The translations under genes were made by a program, and so were the position numbers. A stretch of DNA of 64,000 nucleotides from Plantago elongata. Its lineage: Eukaryota; Streptophyta; Magnoliopsida; Lamiales; Plantaginaceae. Shown one piece after another: positions 27,201 through 39,084 of the stretch (position 1 is the first letter of the stretch; each line of letters starts with the position of its first letter). Below the pieces are notes generated by a model. It was not told the DNA's origin. It searched no databases and saw nothing but the letters and a program-made list of their open reading frames with translations. The stretch covers positions 1-64,000 of the forward strand of contig JAYMSP010000126.1 in assembly GCA_036897095.1 (NCBI GenBank), read 5' to 3'.

Positions 27201-30098
27201 CGTGGAGTAATCGTCGAAGAAATAGTGGCTGAAATCATTGAAGGAAGGGGAAAATGAATAGAAATCGAGGACGAACGGGTTGGGTTGATGGTAGCAATCG
27301 TCGACGGAAGGTGGTGGTGGTGGCGCGAGAGGGTGGGTCGGTGGTGGAGGGTTGTTGATACGGTCGAGATTGGTCACATCCGCCATGGTTGTAGCAGATG
27401 AGAGAAAATGGTTTTGTCGGTATTACAATTAAAACATGTTATATACACATGTGGACTTTTGTTTACCTTACATTTATGATGTCAAAATATTTATTTATTT
27501 TTACAGAAACGTATATTTTTTTTAAATAAAATGTTGACTTTTGACTTTTTTAACGGTTGACTTGTTGACTAACGTAAATATTTAACGGAATGTAAGGAAA
27601 TCACAAATTCAGGGGTTTTTTTATAAGGAAAAGTCGAGACCCCTGGGTTTCTGGGGGTTTTTTAAAATCGTGACACTTTCAAGGGAGAAAGTGTAATTAA
27701 CCCAAATAATAATTTGATTGTGCATTGATAAATAATATGTGTGTCACAAAAACTATACATGTATATCCACTTAAATTATGAAATCAAATGATTTAGATTC
27801 AAAATATATCTCTCGCACCTACCATTTATTAATGAAAATATTACTATAATGTTCATCATGGGCTAAACTTAAACTTCGAAACCCTAATATGTAGGGTAAG
27901 GAAAAGAAAATTACCCCATGGAATCATAAACTGCAAAAGCTTCAGTCTCATAACCATACTTATGCCCGTCCTGCATAATTTATTGAGCATACTTTAAAAC
28001 CATGAATCAGAGATTTAATATAAATGAACAGTTTAATTAATGCTATGCTAACAAGAATTGCATGCAGATCTCTAATGATATACATTGAAACTACATGCAC
28101 GTCCTAGACAGTCCCATAGCCAATACAATACACGAGTAAAAGGCTCTATCAACACTACCATAATAGTTGAACTTCGACAATGAAACATGCACAGGGAAAG
28201 TAACATAGGACAAATGTACATAAATTTGGAAGTTCACTAAGAAGTTATATAATTATAAATGCAGATACAATTGCTTTATAGAGTCATAACTAAGTAAGAA
28301 TAAACCCAATCAGACATAATAAGAGTGGCAAGAAAATCATTTTTGTATCTTTGTTGCAAACACTCTAAAGACGGACACCTGTCTCCTCCAGCAGTTTCTA
28401 ATTTTCAATTAATGATAGTGGAATATACAATGTCTGTCTACGTTTTTCTAGATTCCATTATCTATACAATGAGGGATTCCAGTTGAATTGTAAACAAATC
28501 AGTGGTTACCACTTCTATCATTTGCTAATTCAAGACAACTAAGCGATAGTAGCAATAGCTTAAAATCAGAGATAACTTCGTATGATAGTTTTAAGATGAT
28601 AACACAGTATATAATCAGGCAAGATAATATGCTCCGACCTTTTCAGTACCGGTGGAATTTATGTAGAAGTAAATTGGTTTTTCCCCACTTTCATAATTAA
28701 GGTACAAGAATTCTGCAAGCAACAGCTCAGTAACTTGAGGAACCAGAATCATCCCCAAATAAACAATCCGATGCTTGAACAAATATGATGCTATATCTGG
28801 TGGAGGATTCTCAAAGGCATCCGTTGCAAAAGGAATAACCTGTTTAAGATTAAAGGGGGGGAAATAAAAAACTGATACAAAAAAAATAAGTAAGCAAAAA
28901 CTTGTGTTATACAGTCTAACGTTTAGACACTCTCATCCAAGTGTTAGGGGCATTCCCCCACTGCACACACACATAAAATATTATAAATAACCACAACACC
29001 AGCTACCCAAGTGTTCGATTGTGCATCCCATTAATTTGCACCAGTCTAACAATTAGACTGCCCAACTCCTCAGAGAAGTAGGCGTGACAAAACCCATACC
29101 CACAAACAGAGACACAACTTTTACTAAATCAAACATTGCCAAGGGCAGTAATAGCCCATATTATCAATAGGGCTGCAGCAGCTGGGGCATAGAGGAAGAA
29201 TATACCTTAACTGAGCAACGTAAATCAAGTAAATAATCATAATAGCAGACATTTAGTAGGTTAAAACTTGGGATGCCACAAAAGAAAAGATGGTGATTTG
29301 CTGAGACAGTCACTCTCTTATCTGAATTAAAAGAAAGAGACATCCTATGTTTCAAGTAGATATAAACAAGTTCATCAATTCTCCAAGTCTACAACCTATT
29401 GGACGTATTAACTCATTCCGTCTTCCTCTCTCACTAGTGAGCAACAAATTGTACATACACTATTTACTTGAACTCCCTAAACACAGTTCCTGAATGGAGC
29501 TGTATTAATATTAGACCAACTAAAGTTCATTGTAGACATTCAATAAACTCCGAAGAATTGACCTAATGAAGTGGCACCTAAATGCAAGTCCTCATTCGAC
29601 AATTCCCTAAAACAGAGTGTACCATCCATTAGGAGCAGACTAACTAACTCATATCAAACAGTATGCACCAGGCGTCAGTCCTTTGAATTAATTAAGCAAT
29701 AAATCAACAACTACACAGAATGTTAAACACTATACCTAAAGGATCCTTCACTATCATTTAACACCATACTATAAAATTCCGAGCTAAAATCCCCATGTTT
29801 CAGTCAATCAAAATCGAAATTGAATACAGAAACATGTATCACTTGAATAATGAAAGACATAAATTGAGCTGTTATTGATTTCAGAAGTAATAACGGAAAT
29901 TGGAAATTACAGTACCCTAGTGACGACGCCACCACCACGTTTGGGTTGGGATGGGGTCCGAATCCGGTGACCGGAGAAGTCATGGCTCAATAAGGAAGGA
30001 GAGGGGAAACCAGTGGAGAAAGAGCGTCTATCAGAAGAGGATGATGAGTTGGCTAATGGAATAAGATTAAGATTCGCTGGAAGAAAGTGTGTCGCCAT
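24230..30098 (-). CDS. CLPR4: Chloroplast Clp protease non-catalytic subunit ClpR4
   Basis: Core subunit of the stromal ClpPR protease, 276 residues. Minus-strand exons: 30098-29916, 28839-28639, 27970-27915, 25899-25773, 24927-24850, 24489-24376, 24301-24230; the frame stays open across all junctions. The Ser-rich, basic N-terminus (about 55 residues) looks like a plastid transit peptide. It is followed by KRGGGVVTRVIPF and PPPDIASYLFKHRIVYLG, the ClpR4 signature. The ClpP nucleophile position reads N-A-W-G (W162) and the catalytic His position reads K188, so the subunit is proteolytically inactive, as in all ClpR proteins. The C-terminus (VVYNERGSENGG) matches ClpR4. An in-frame ATG lies upstream at 30170, but MATHF at 30098 fits the transit peptide better. 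Intron 3 (2.0 kb) hosts a gene-carrying transposon. Confidence 0.95.
26073..26132. repeat. 30-base tandem duplication in CLPR4 intron 3
   Basis: Two adjacent 30-base units (26073-26102 and 26103-26132), each containing GCAGATCCAACCGGATCCC, differ at two positions. They end 29 bases from the left terminus of the inverted-repeat element that follows. Confidence 0.9.
26162..27702 (-). mobile_element. Pack-MULE-like element with captured gene fragment, in CLPR4 intron 3
   Basis: Left terminus GGTTAATTATACTTTC (26162-26177) and right terminus GAAAGTGTAATTAACC (27687-27702) are inverted, with 15 of 16 positions matching. Similarity continues inward in patches: both arms carry GTTAGTCAACAA and a TGTTGACTTTT word 100-170 bases inside. 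Long, patchy terminal inverted repeats starting GGTTAATTACACTTTC are typical of plant Mutator-like elements. Flanking 9-mers (26153-26161 and 27703-27711) agree at only 6 of 9 positions, so the target duplication is weak. No transposase is visible. Instead the interior carries a gene fragment (26650-27386), the defining feature of Pack-MULEs. Class assignment is inferred from the ends only. Confidence 0.65.
26650..27386 (-). pseudogene. N-terminal fragment of a RING-type E3 ubiquitin ligase gene
   Basis: Minus-strand reading starts MADVTNLDRINNPPPP at 27386 and gives an acidic, Pro-rich N-terminus. It changes to an overlapping -1 frame at about 27066-27069 and continues with EDPAWDILAAA, FEWEEVSERARFDE, KWKVLLTVNNIGRTLELED and EDYIVAMEYDS, ending at 26650. 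The motifs FEWEEV, W-x-VLL-x-VNN and a final 'EYD' stretch are those I associate with the region upstream of the RING-H2 domain in plant RING1/CIP8/RDUF-like E3 ligases. The RING itself is absent and the frame changes once, so this is a truncated, non-functional copy. It lies inside the inverted-repeat element and runs in the same direction as CLPR4. Family assignment is from memory and moderate. Confidence 0.6.
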
Positions 30099-31137
30099 AG
30101 CTTCTACTTGATTGTTGCACTTGATTGTGGGCGACAAATAGGACTTGCCGTTCTGGATAGATAGACACACTCGATTGTGTATGTATCGAAATGTACTGCG
30201 GTCTGTCCATGGGTCGACCCGGATTTACTGTGGTAGTAATAGCAGCTGCTGATTTGCATGCGACTTAAATATTTAAATGTCTGAATAGTGATCGGAATTG
30301 TAGTGGGATTGTTAAAATTGTGTTTGGTATAGAATTGTAATTGGATAGAGTATTATAGGTTTGTTATAAAGTTAGAGAAAAATATTGATACTGTAGAGGC
30401 ATTTCGATCTTCGACATTTAAATGTTATAACAAACACAAAATTCACGAATGCTACTCCAATCAGCCGCTTAACTATCCACGATCGAATGTCTAACAGTTT
30501 ACTTGTTATATGCACTTTTTAATATATGCGTACGTCGAGTCGTTAACAACTTTTGATTCCGAATTTGTAAACAAAACAAATGTTATTATCAGATACATAC
30601 AGATTCTAAGGCCATATTCTAGCCTATATAATGCCTTGGTAAAAAGTCCTTAATTTTTTTTTGCTAAAAAGTCGAGCTTTTTCTGAACCTAAGGGATTGT
30701 TTTGGTACACTTTCTACTTTTTAGAAGAATCAAGTATTTAACGATTCCTCATCAACAATATCGAATTGGATCCCAAAATGTGTTGAGAGTTCTTCGTTCA
30801 TCAAGTATTCTAGTTTAGCAAAAATCCAGGTTTCTAGGACTGGTTCATGACATACCACAATACCAGCATGCTTCATGTACAGGCCCTGTACATGAAGAAT
30901 CAAGATTAAAGCAGTTTTGTTTCTGTCTGATCGTGTTTCTTGCATCAAGAATCAAGATTCAGGATAGAATTTCAATGGTATAACATTCGCAATACGTTCA
31001 GGTTCCAGAAGGATTCGAGATCTTCCAGGAACGAAAAGAATCGAAAATAAGGAAAATCTATAGAGCAACCACAGGATAAAACGCTATAGAGTGCTTGAAG
31101 CAAAACTCTTCATGTTCAAAACAAACAAAAATGCAGA
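30099..31137. other. CLPR4 promoter region and spacer to GUX
   Basis: CLPR4 and GUX both run on the minus strand, so this stretch contains CLPR4's upstream region and GUX's 3' flank. No clear TATA box is seen near the CLPR4 start. A 72-codon frame at 30730-30948 (-) has no recognisable domain. No gene is supported. Confidence 0.5.
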
Positions 31138-33277
31138 TTATAATCTACCAGAAATCTCAGTCTTCGTCTGTGGTGGTGAAAGAGTATACTTATCATACGA
31201 ATAGTTCGGGTCACCCCAATGCCGCAACATGCCCTTCCAGCTACAGAACGGTGCTGGATCAATGCAACCTTTGAGACGATTATCACGTATTCTAATCTTC
31301 CAATGTCCGTCCGAGTAGTTCCCTATCTTTGCTTGCCTTCTGTCCCACTCCAGCTGTGCTTTCTGTATTGTTCTCAACTTGCAATAATCTTGCAGCTTTT
31401 CAGGCATGCTGTCATGAACTCTCCACCATCTCCTGTGAGCAGCGTCACTTGCGAATTCCTGTAATATATCTACGTTCCAGTTACAGTCATAATCCTTGAA
31501 GCATACCCACGGCTTGTTTCCCAAGTAATGAAGCACGTAGAGAGCTGGCGGTTCGGCCTCAAATAGGTGAATTTTCTTCCTTTTCACTACTTCATCATCT
31601 CCAATCCAGAAATGTTTAAGGAAATTCATGTGCTTAGGGATTCTGTGCCACCAGGTGAATATCTCATTCAAGTAGCCCTGATCTCCCCCATTGTAGGATA
31701 CAATTTCATTTATATGATCCATCAGGAGCTCAAACGTGCTGTTTGACGGCTCGATAACCATAACTCCCGAGTTGAAAAGTGTCCCGTTGTTACCTGTTGC
31801 TGAAATCTCTGGCATCCCAAATAAAAAATCGATGTTGCGGAGGATGATTAAATCAGCATCAATGAAAATGATCTTGTCGTAGTCGGTTAGCTGCCATAAT
31901 CTGAACTTGCTATAATTCCATTCATTGTAAGCGTTCTTTTCAGCTTTTGGATTTCGTATCCTCTTTATTGTCCGGACTTGCCACCCTGCCATTTCAAGAC
32001 CAGTCCTGTGGTAATCACTTATAGTTTCATCGACAAGTATTACAAGGTCTCGTGTGGATCCTGACATACGGATGCTCTGGGCTGCAGCTATGGCTCCGCA
32101 TACGTAGGAGTCAGCTGAGTGTAAGATTGCAGCATATGCCTCCCGTTGCTTCCTTCCATAATCCCTATCTGTTTTCAAAAGATCACATAAGTTTCATTAG
32201 TATCTGTCAAGGCTAATGCATACTATACTGCAGTTGTAGAATGAGAACTGACCTGTGATTCCAAGAGGAAGTGCAAGCTCACACGATCCAACAGGAAGCT
32301 GGAGCTTCTCCGTCAACAAGTCAAGTCGTGGTTTGTACAACCACGTGTTACCACTGTGTGCAACAAGATCCTTGCCTGTAAATAAATTAGGCACCGGGAA
32401 GCACCTAGACACGAAAAGCACATATACGGGGTGATTGCCTTTAAATGTAGTAGCTAAACCAGCTGCCGCAAGTTGCAAGTGCAACCGAGCCACATCTCTA
32501 GACCAATTCCCTTCATATCTGCACGGAAGTTTGACAGCAATGAGATCAAGACGTTGTCTGGGTACTTCAAGTTTCGGCAATGAAGGGCACGTTGGGACTT
32601 CATCTTCCTGCTCTTCATCGATCCACTCAGGAAATAAGGTGTCCCAAGTTACATTCTTGTCCGCATAGTCCAAGTGAAGGAACGTGTGATTGGCCGTGGG
32701 AATGAACTGTTTCCACTGGTGAATTTCACCTTGTTTAAAATTGAGAAGGCCTACTCCATGGATTTCGTCGCCTTTAGGGACCTGGTTAACAATGGTTCTG
32801 ATTTCGTCCCAGTTGGTGGCTAGATCGGATACATAGCGAGGATCAGATGGGAGGCCCCAAATCCACCTGTTGACAAAATGTTGCCTGCATTATGTAAGGT
32901 TAGCTATTCATCAATAATAGCTGCGGCTAGTGCTTCTCAAGTACTATGCAGCAACATATTCCTCTGATATTGTCCACAAGTTTGAGGAAAAGTGAGACTC
33001 ATGTAGTTGGAAAGACTTACCGTGCGACTTTGCTGGTGATCGTGTTGGGCTGACAGACAGTTGGAGATGAGAAAATGGAGTAGAATGTGCCAAGTATTAT
33101 GATTATCAGAACCAATTTAAACAGAGAGAATCTGCAACCTCTGCCTTTGCCAGTAAATAGGAAACTATTCTCAGCATTCCTCACTTTAATTCTCTTCAGC
33201 TTTCTTTTGTATGCATCCTCTCTGTTCACAAGGCATGTAAATTGTGTCACTGATTTTAAGTATTGTGAAGGTTGCAT
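31138..33277 (-). CDS. GUX: UDP-glucuronate:xylan alpha-glucuronosyltransferase (GUX, GT8)
   Basis: Golgi type II membrane enzyme that adds glucuronic acid side chains to xylan. Minus-strand exons: 33277-33021, 32866-32253, 32168-31138; the model has 633 residues, as expected for GUX. A membrane segment lies at about residues 51-70 (LVLIIIILGTFYSIF), after a basic cytosolic tail. The stem has WIWGLPSDPRYVSDL. The GT8 domain starts near residue 299, with the metal-binding DAD motif at 394-396 (IIFIDADLIIL), NNGTLFNSGVMVIEP, GGDQGYLNEIFTWWHR and a C-terminal HYLGNKPW (H504) typical of glycogenin-like GT8 enzymes. It looks closer to GUX1/GUX3 than GUX2, but I cannot be sure. The first coding exon is uncertain: the frame from 33277 is open, yet an acceptor near 33215 could join a short upstream exon instead. 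Confidence 0.93.
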
Positions 33278-33849
33278 GGAACTAGATCTGTCTCATTTTC
33301 ACCAGATAAAGAGTGTTGATCCAGTCAGTAGTACTACACAAGCGCCTACCGAACAATCACCTAATGCACTAAGAACTGTAGACAGATCGATATGCCCTGC
33401 TATCAGTATTCTATCCATTTTGGGGCACAAAAAAGTCTCTATTTAGGTAGAAAGGCCAAAGCATCAGAACGAGTTCAGAACGGAGGGAGGATGTCATCAG
33501 TTCAAATGTCGCAATAATCATGTTACAGTAAGTAGTAGTACTTCTATGTAATAAAAGAATCAGTATCCTTAGAAACACATGTTACAGAATCAGATATTCA
33601 TGATTCATACCCAAAAGAGAAATCTCTATCAAGACACTTTTGTTGGACTTTGGACAGTACATTATTATCATTATTACTGTATTCCAATCAAGTAAAGTTA
33701 TCAGAACTAACCTAAGTTGAAGATCTAGTCTGTCAAATGCAACAAAAACCAATCAAAAGCAGCCACAGAAATATCTGGAAATCATTTCCAAAGTATCTAC
33801 CAACCAAAACATAGTTATCATTTTGAAAAAGTTCTCATGATTATGTCAC

Positions 33850-34352
33850 ACAAGTTATAACAACCTGTAGCATGGATCTCATTTCACAACTGTAAAACTC
33901 ATCTTGTGCTTCAGAAATGTCCGAACCGAATGATGAACTATATCGTCTATACGATCAGACAGCTAGAAAGTAAACCGAACAATAATAGCAAAGAAAAGTG
34001 TAAGATAAAACTGAAAGTAATGTAACGACAAATACTCACAGTCTTTGTCTGGTATCCATCAGGCTTTGATGTCTTCAGAAACAATATACCATTCTCTATT
34101 TTCTCTTCAAATCTGCAAACGAAATCTCATAAACGAACGATTACTTGAACTTTCGACGAATGACAGTGCATGAAAGGCTCTAGTTCCATACCAAATGATC
34201 AAAATGAGAAGAAATCAAGAAGAATCAAATATCTGTCAAATTGAGGATAAATGTAAAGAGTTGGTGAGGTATGTTGAATGAGTATTAGGAGTAAAGAGAA
34301 GATGTTTTGCAAAATGGTTGAAAAAGAAAGTGATCGATGGAACATATATAGG
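33850..34352 (-). promoter_or_regulatory. GUX leader exons and TATA box
   Basis: On the minus strand a CTATATATG motif (about 34351-34343) could be the TATA box. A plausible non-coding exon, 34112-34040, has TTTGCAG before it and GTGAGTAT after it, and holds a very short upstream open frame. A second candidate exon ends CCATGCTACAG before GTTGTTAT at about 33862. It contains ATGAGATCC, a possible alternative start. These are read from splice-site context only. Confidence 0.35.
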
Positions 34353-36540
34353 TGTTGTAAGGCAGGTGTGGAGAGTGGGTAGAATTAGAAAAAAGGTCAA
34401 TTAGTATATATAGAGAATATAAAATAATGTGTAACGTCCATTTAAATTCTCCTCCTTTTAAGTATCTTTGGATATACATGTTCATATCAGCTGTCGATAT
34501 AGTATGTTAGCTACCACAACAATATTACATTATGCTATATTCTACGTTTCTCAATTAACTTTTCCATATGGAATAAATGTTTTCCTCTTTCATTTCTCGC
34601 GAGTTTTCTTATGTAAATGCCCAAGGTTACAACGGCTAAGTAAATCAATTGTCAGTTCAAGTATAAGGAGATTTAATTTCATTTAAATAAAATTTTGTGT
34701 ATGAACCTTGTGGAGGTAAAAATACACTGTCATGGGAAAGCCACCACTTGAGAAATGGTCCAACATTCGAACAGTGTTCGACTTGATTAAGTAAAAATGT
34801 TGCTTCCAAACCGTACAGTTCCTTAATGTTCGATTGGACACGTCAAATCTCTTCATGATTTAGTGTAGTCCGTTCGGGCGATCCCAGCATCTATTCTTAA
34901 ACTAAGTATATAAGTCAATAGTACAAGATTTCATGTAAACAAAAGTTTAGTTGCTCTTGGTTTCATCAATGAAGTATAGAGTAAATTTTCTACGAAACAA
35001 ACATTAGGTAGAGACACAGAAATATAGTTTATAATATTATATATTAAAGCTTTTTTATTTTCATGTCGACTTCGTATTAACCTGAATACAGATCTTCGTT
35101 AGATGATCACCCAGTCGATCTCATAAATTATATTATATTAATTATATTTTAACATTAAAGTGTTAATATACAACTATATCCCTATTCAGAGTTTAATTAA
35201 GTTTATAAATAAACTTTTATTATATAATTTTACAACCCTCACATTTTTATTAAATTAAATATTTAGGGCCGTTCATCGTTCATATCAGACTTTGATCAAT
35301 TTTTCCAAATCCAGTCAAGAAATTTTCCGTCTCCATGATTAACCCCTCGTTTATCTGTTCCACCTCCACACGGAGTCATATGTATAATGAAATTGGAGAT
35401 TTGGTTTCACTGTGTGTGATGATTATTGTAAGTGAATAGGAGTTTTGGTTTCACTGCACTTTGTGCAATTTCTTCAATGTCTGTAACAACACAGCACCTT
35501 TAATTTTGATTTTTGAAGGAACAATTTGTTCTTCTGCTTCTTTTTGAGGTGAGATACTTCACGTTAAATCTATTGTGTTCTTCACCTCCAGAAGCAGTAA
35601 TATCCTTCAGTAAATTATATTAAAATCGTAATTATATTCTAATATGAATTTGCAATATAACTATATATTTTGTTATTAATAAAATTATATATTAATGTGT
35701 ATTATAATCAACTTGTCATTTTCTGGAGATTTTAATTATTAAAAATTTAAGTCATAATCCATTGTAACTAAAATTATTGAAAAAAAGACTTCAAACTAAA
35801 ATCAATGGACCATATTGAATTACATGCCATGTGGCGAGTATCTAGTAAAGACATGCATTCAGGTCGGTACGAATGCGATCTGAGAATAGATAAATCCTAC
35901 ATATTAGCTCTAAACCAAAAACTAGTTTGGGTCGAAAAAATGAGTCGTATAAATATATGTTATAACCCGAAAATACGTTGAAAATGTTCATTCATTCTTG
36001 TTCATAAAAACCCTAGAGATTCAAAAAAAATCTCTCTCTACAAAAAAAGCTCTCTAAAAAACCTTATATCGGGCCTAAGAAGCAATCTTCATGCTACAAC
36101 CACACCGAAAAATCGAAGCTGAGCAGCCACACTATCAGAATATACATAAAACAACGATCAACATAAAGGTTAGACATGTTTTGAACGAAGCTTTTGTGAT
36201 TCTTAATGTTTTTAACCGATTTGATCGAGAAATCAAGCTAGACAGTTGATATTATGATCGATTACCACCTAGCTCCTACATGGTTGATTCATGTTTCGAA
36301 TGACAAAATAGCTTCAATTCCACCTAGATTTGAAAAATTAAGTTCGGAAAATTATAGATCTGAAAGTATTCATCCATAATTTCATATTTTAATTGTAGAT
36401 CATTTTTATTTATGCATTCACAATGTGTAATCATGCTTCCGTAATGATTCAGTGGTGTAATCATTCAAAATCAGACCTCAATCATTAGCTCAGATCCAAA
36501 AAATAAGATATAAAACGTTTACATGTTCTTTCGTACGTGT

Positions 36541-36750
36541 GCTATGTTCTCAACAATATTACGTGTGTTCTTTATAATATGTCCTATGTTTTCATTAAAA
36601 AACTGACAATCATTATGTGCTCTATTTTTTTTTAATGTTATATTGAGTTTTGTTCTCGATTGTATGTTATATCTTCTCAATATTACCTTTCTCTGGAATA
36701 TGTCCTATGTTATCATTCAAAACTTAACAGTTATTTTGTGCTCTATTTTT
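36541..36750. repeat. Diverged tandem duplication, about 120-base unit
   Basis: Two neighbouring stretches share the ordered words TTCTCAA-ATATTAC, then ATATGTCCTATGTT, then ATTATGTGCTCTATTTTT or ATTTTGTGCTCTATTTTT. The first copy is at about 36541-36633 and the second at about 36665-36750. Boundaries are approximate. Confidence 0.55.
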
Positions 36751-36971
36751 CGACATATTTCTTTTTGTATTTTGCTTTTTACTGTATTTTATTATGTTTT
36801 TACGTATATGTACTATATTCTAACCAATATATCTTATGTTCATAATATATCTTATGTTCATAATATCTATTATGTTTGACATGAAATAATTCTTCATTGA
36901 TGTTATTGTTTGTGCATTCACAAGGTTTAATCATTTTTTCATAAGGATTAGGTTAATAAATTCATCAAATT

Positions 36972-36999
36972 GAAGAAGAAGAAGAAGAAGAAGAAGAAG
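36972..36999. repeat. (GAA)n microsatellite
   Basis: Nine perfect GAA units followed by a longer impure purine stretch to about 37050. Confidence 0.95.
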
Positions 37000-37219
37000 C
37001 GCAACATTGACGAATAAGAAGAGAAGAAGAGAAGAGGAAGAAAGAACAATGTTGAGTCAAATGCAACAAACGAGCACGGCGATGATAAATCTGAAATTAT
37101 GTAGATAGAGATCAATAAGAGGTTTGAAAGAGACAAAAGAGCGTTATATGTTGTTTTCTTGGCAGCTGTATGAACATTAATACACGTAATTGAATGATAA
37201 TATATGTTATATTTTATCA

Positions 37220-38035
37220 ACTAAAAATACTATGATCTCAACACAAACATAATGATTTCATACTAAACCATTATGATGTCAACTCAAAAAAATTATGTTA
37301 TCAAATCAAACACTATGATCTCAACTGAAAACACACTATGTTATCAGACTAAAAACAAACTATGACATCAACTAAAAACACTATGATGTCAACACAAAAC
37401 ACTGATATCTTATACTAAAACCACCATGATATCAATTTAAAAAGCTATGATGCCAAAACAAAACATTATGATCTCATACTAAACCACTATAATATCATCT
37501 AAAAAACCTTTGATATCAAACCAAACACTATGATCTCTTCATACACTATGTTATCAGACTAAAAATAGACTGTAATCTCAACTATTAACAACATAATGTC
37601 ACGGAAAAATACTATGATATCAACACAATACATTATGATCTCAAACTAAAAAACTATGATATCCACTCAAAAACTTTGACATCAAACACAACACTATAAT
37701 CACAACTAAAAACACTACGGTGTCAACACAAAACACTATATTCTACGTTTCTCAAAAAGCTATAATATCAAATCAAACACGATAATCTCAATTAAAAACA
37801 CTATAATCTTAACTAGAAAATACATTATTATGACAATAGAATAATACGATGATTTCAGACAAAAAAACCTATGATATGAGCTCAAAAAACTATGATATCA
37901 AACAAACACGATGATCACAACTAAAAAACATTATAATCTCAACTAAAAAATATACTATGATGTCAAACAAAAAAAATACTACTATGATTTCAGACTAAAT
38001 ATCTATGATTTCAACTTAAAACTCTATGATATAAA
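37220..38035. repeat. Degenerate minisatellite, unit about 20-25 bases
   Basis: More than thirty diverged units follow the pattern CTATGATnTCAACTAAAAACA, head to tail. Variants include CTATGATGTCAACACAAAAC, CTATGTTATCAGACTAAAAA and CTATGATATCAAACAAACAC. Some variants recur at intervals of about 215 bases (for example CACTATGTTATCAGACTAAA near 37330 and 37546), hinting at higher-order repeats. There is no constant-repeat/variable-spacer structure and no long open frame. Confidence 0.85.
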
Positions 38036-39084
38036 ATTGCAAGAGGATTCGCGAGTGGATACGTGAAAAATGATACTAACACGGATCCATGAGAGGATTC
38101 GCGAAAAACACATATTTAATGACAAATTGTAAAATGATCCTGTTTCTAATTAATGAGATTTTATATTGAATATATACTTCGGTTGACAGTTGCTCAACTA
38201 ATTATTCCGAAATAACATAGAACATAATATATAAAAGTACAAATTGAATCAGAAAAGTCTATTGAGCAATTATAGTCAACATCGATCGAGTGGTTTCTTC
38301 TATGAACATGTTGCTCTGAATTAAAGAGGTAGTTGGATTAGGTTGATGAAAACAATATGTTTAGCGAATGATGTGAATGGTTAATCACATGAGATGCGCC
38401 CTCTGTCGTTCATTACTTAATTCCAAAGAAGATAATATAATATTTTCTTACTACAAATGATATGATTAACCACATTGAAACCTCCATATTCGCATAATGT
38501 CTGTTAAGCTTCCGCATTGGTCACTGCTTTCTGCGGCTTAGTCATCAAGTGATAAGTAGCCAATTGTAATGATAATCAGTGTCCATATTAACAAAGTGGG
38601 ACTCGCTAATGTCTGCATCTTTATGAAAAATAATAACCTTATTATATATGTATATAAATTGTGTAAGACCCTCTTTTTTTTAAAAAAATTATATAGATAA
38701 CTTGACCCTTCAATCTATTAGAAAAGAAACTTACTAAAATGTGTTTCATTATTGTCTAAGACACTTTATTAAATTCAAACTCCACCAAGATGCACAACCT
38801 CCTTTTTAGAGCAATATTGTATCTGGTGCTTCTTATTATTATAGGACTGTGGTTAGATTCGCATATATATTTAATAAATTTGTGTATAATTAGAAGAGCA
38901 TCTTAAACCCGCACGACGCCTTAAGACCCTCGAGATGTTGCATCATCACACTCGAAGGGCTCTTTCTCGATGAGAATTACCAAAACAACCTAGACATGTG
39001 AATTCTCCTTATATATGTAGATTATGTTACTACCTTGAGGGTTACGGTTCAAGGATGAATCTAGGGTTGTTATGTGAGTAGAGT

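Noticed and set aside
26863-27257. Plus-strand frames within the CLPR4 intron element
   Set aside because: Shadows of the minus-strand RING-E3-like fragment, which has recognisable family motifs.
28913-29059. Short SINE or MITE in CLPR4 intron 1, bounded by two small AGTCTAA/TTAGAC palindromes
   Set aside because: The two palindromes are only 6-7 base pairs each, and no target duplication or family landmark supports an element.
30730-30948. 72-codon minus-strand open frame between CLPR4 and GUX
   Set aside because: Looks superficially protein-like but matches no family I know and has no supporting context.
37220-38035. CRISPR-like array
   Set aside because: Units are diverged and head to tail, with no constant repeat plus variable spacer pattern; the host is a plant.
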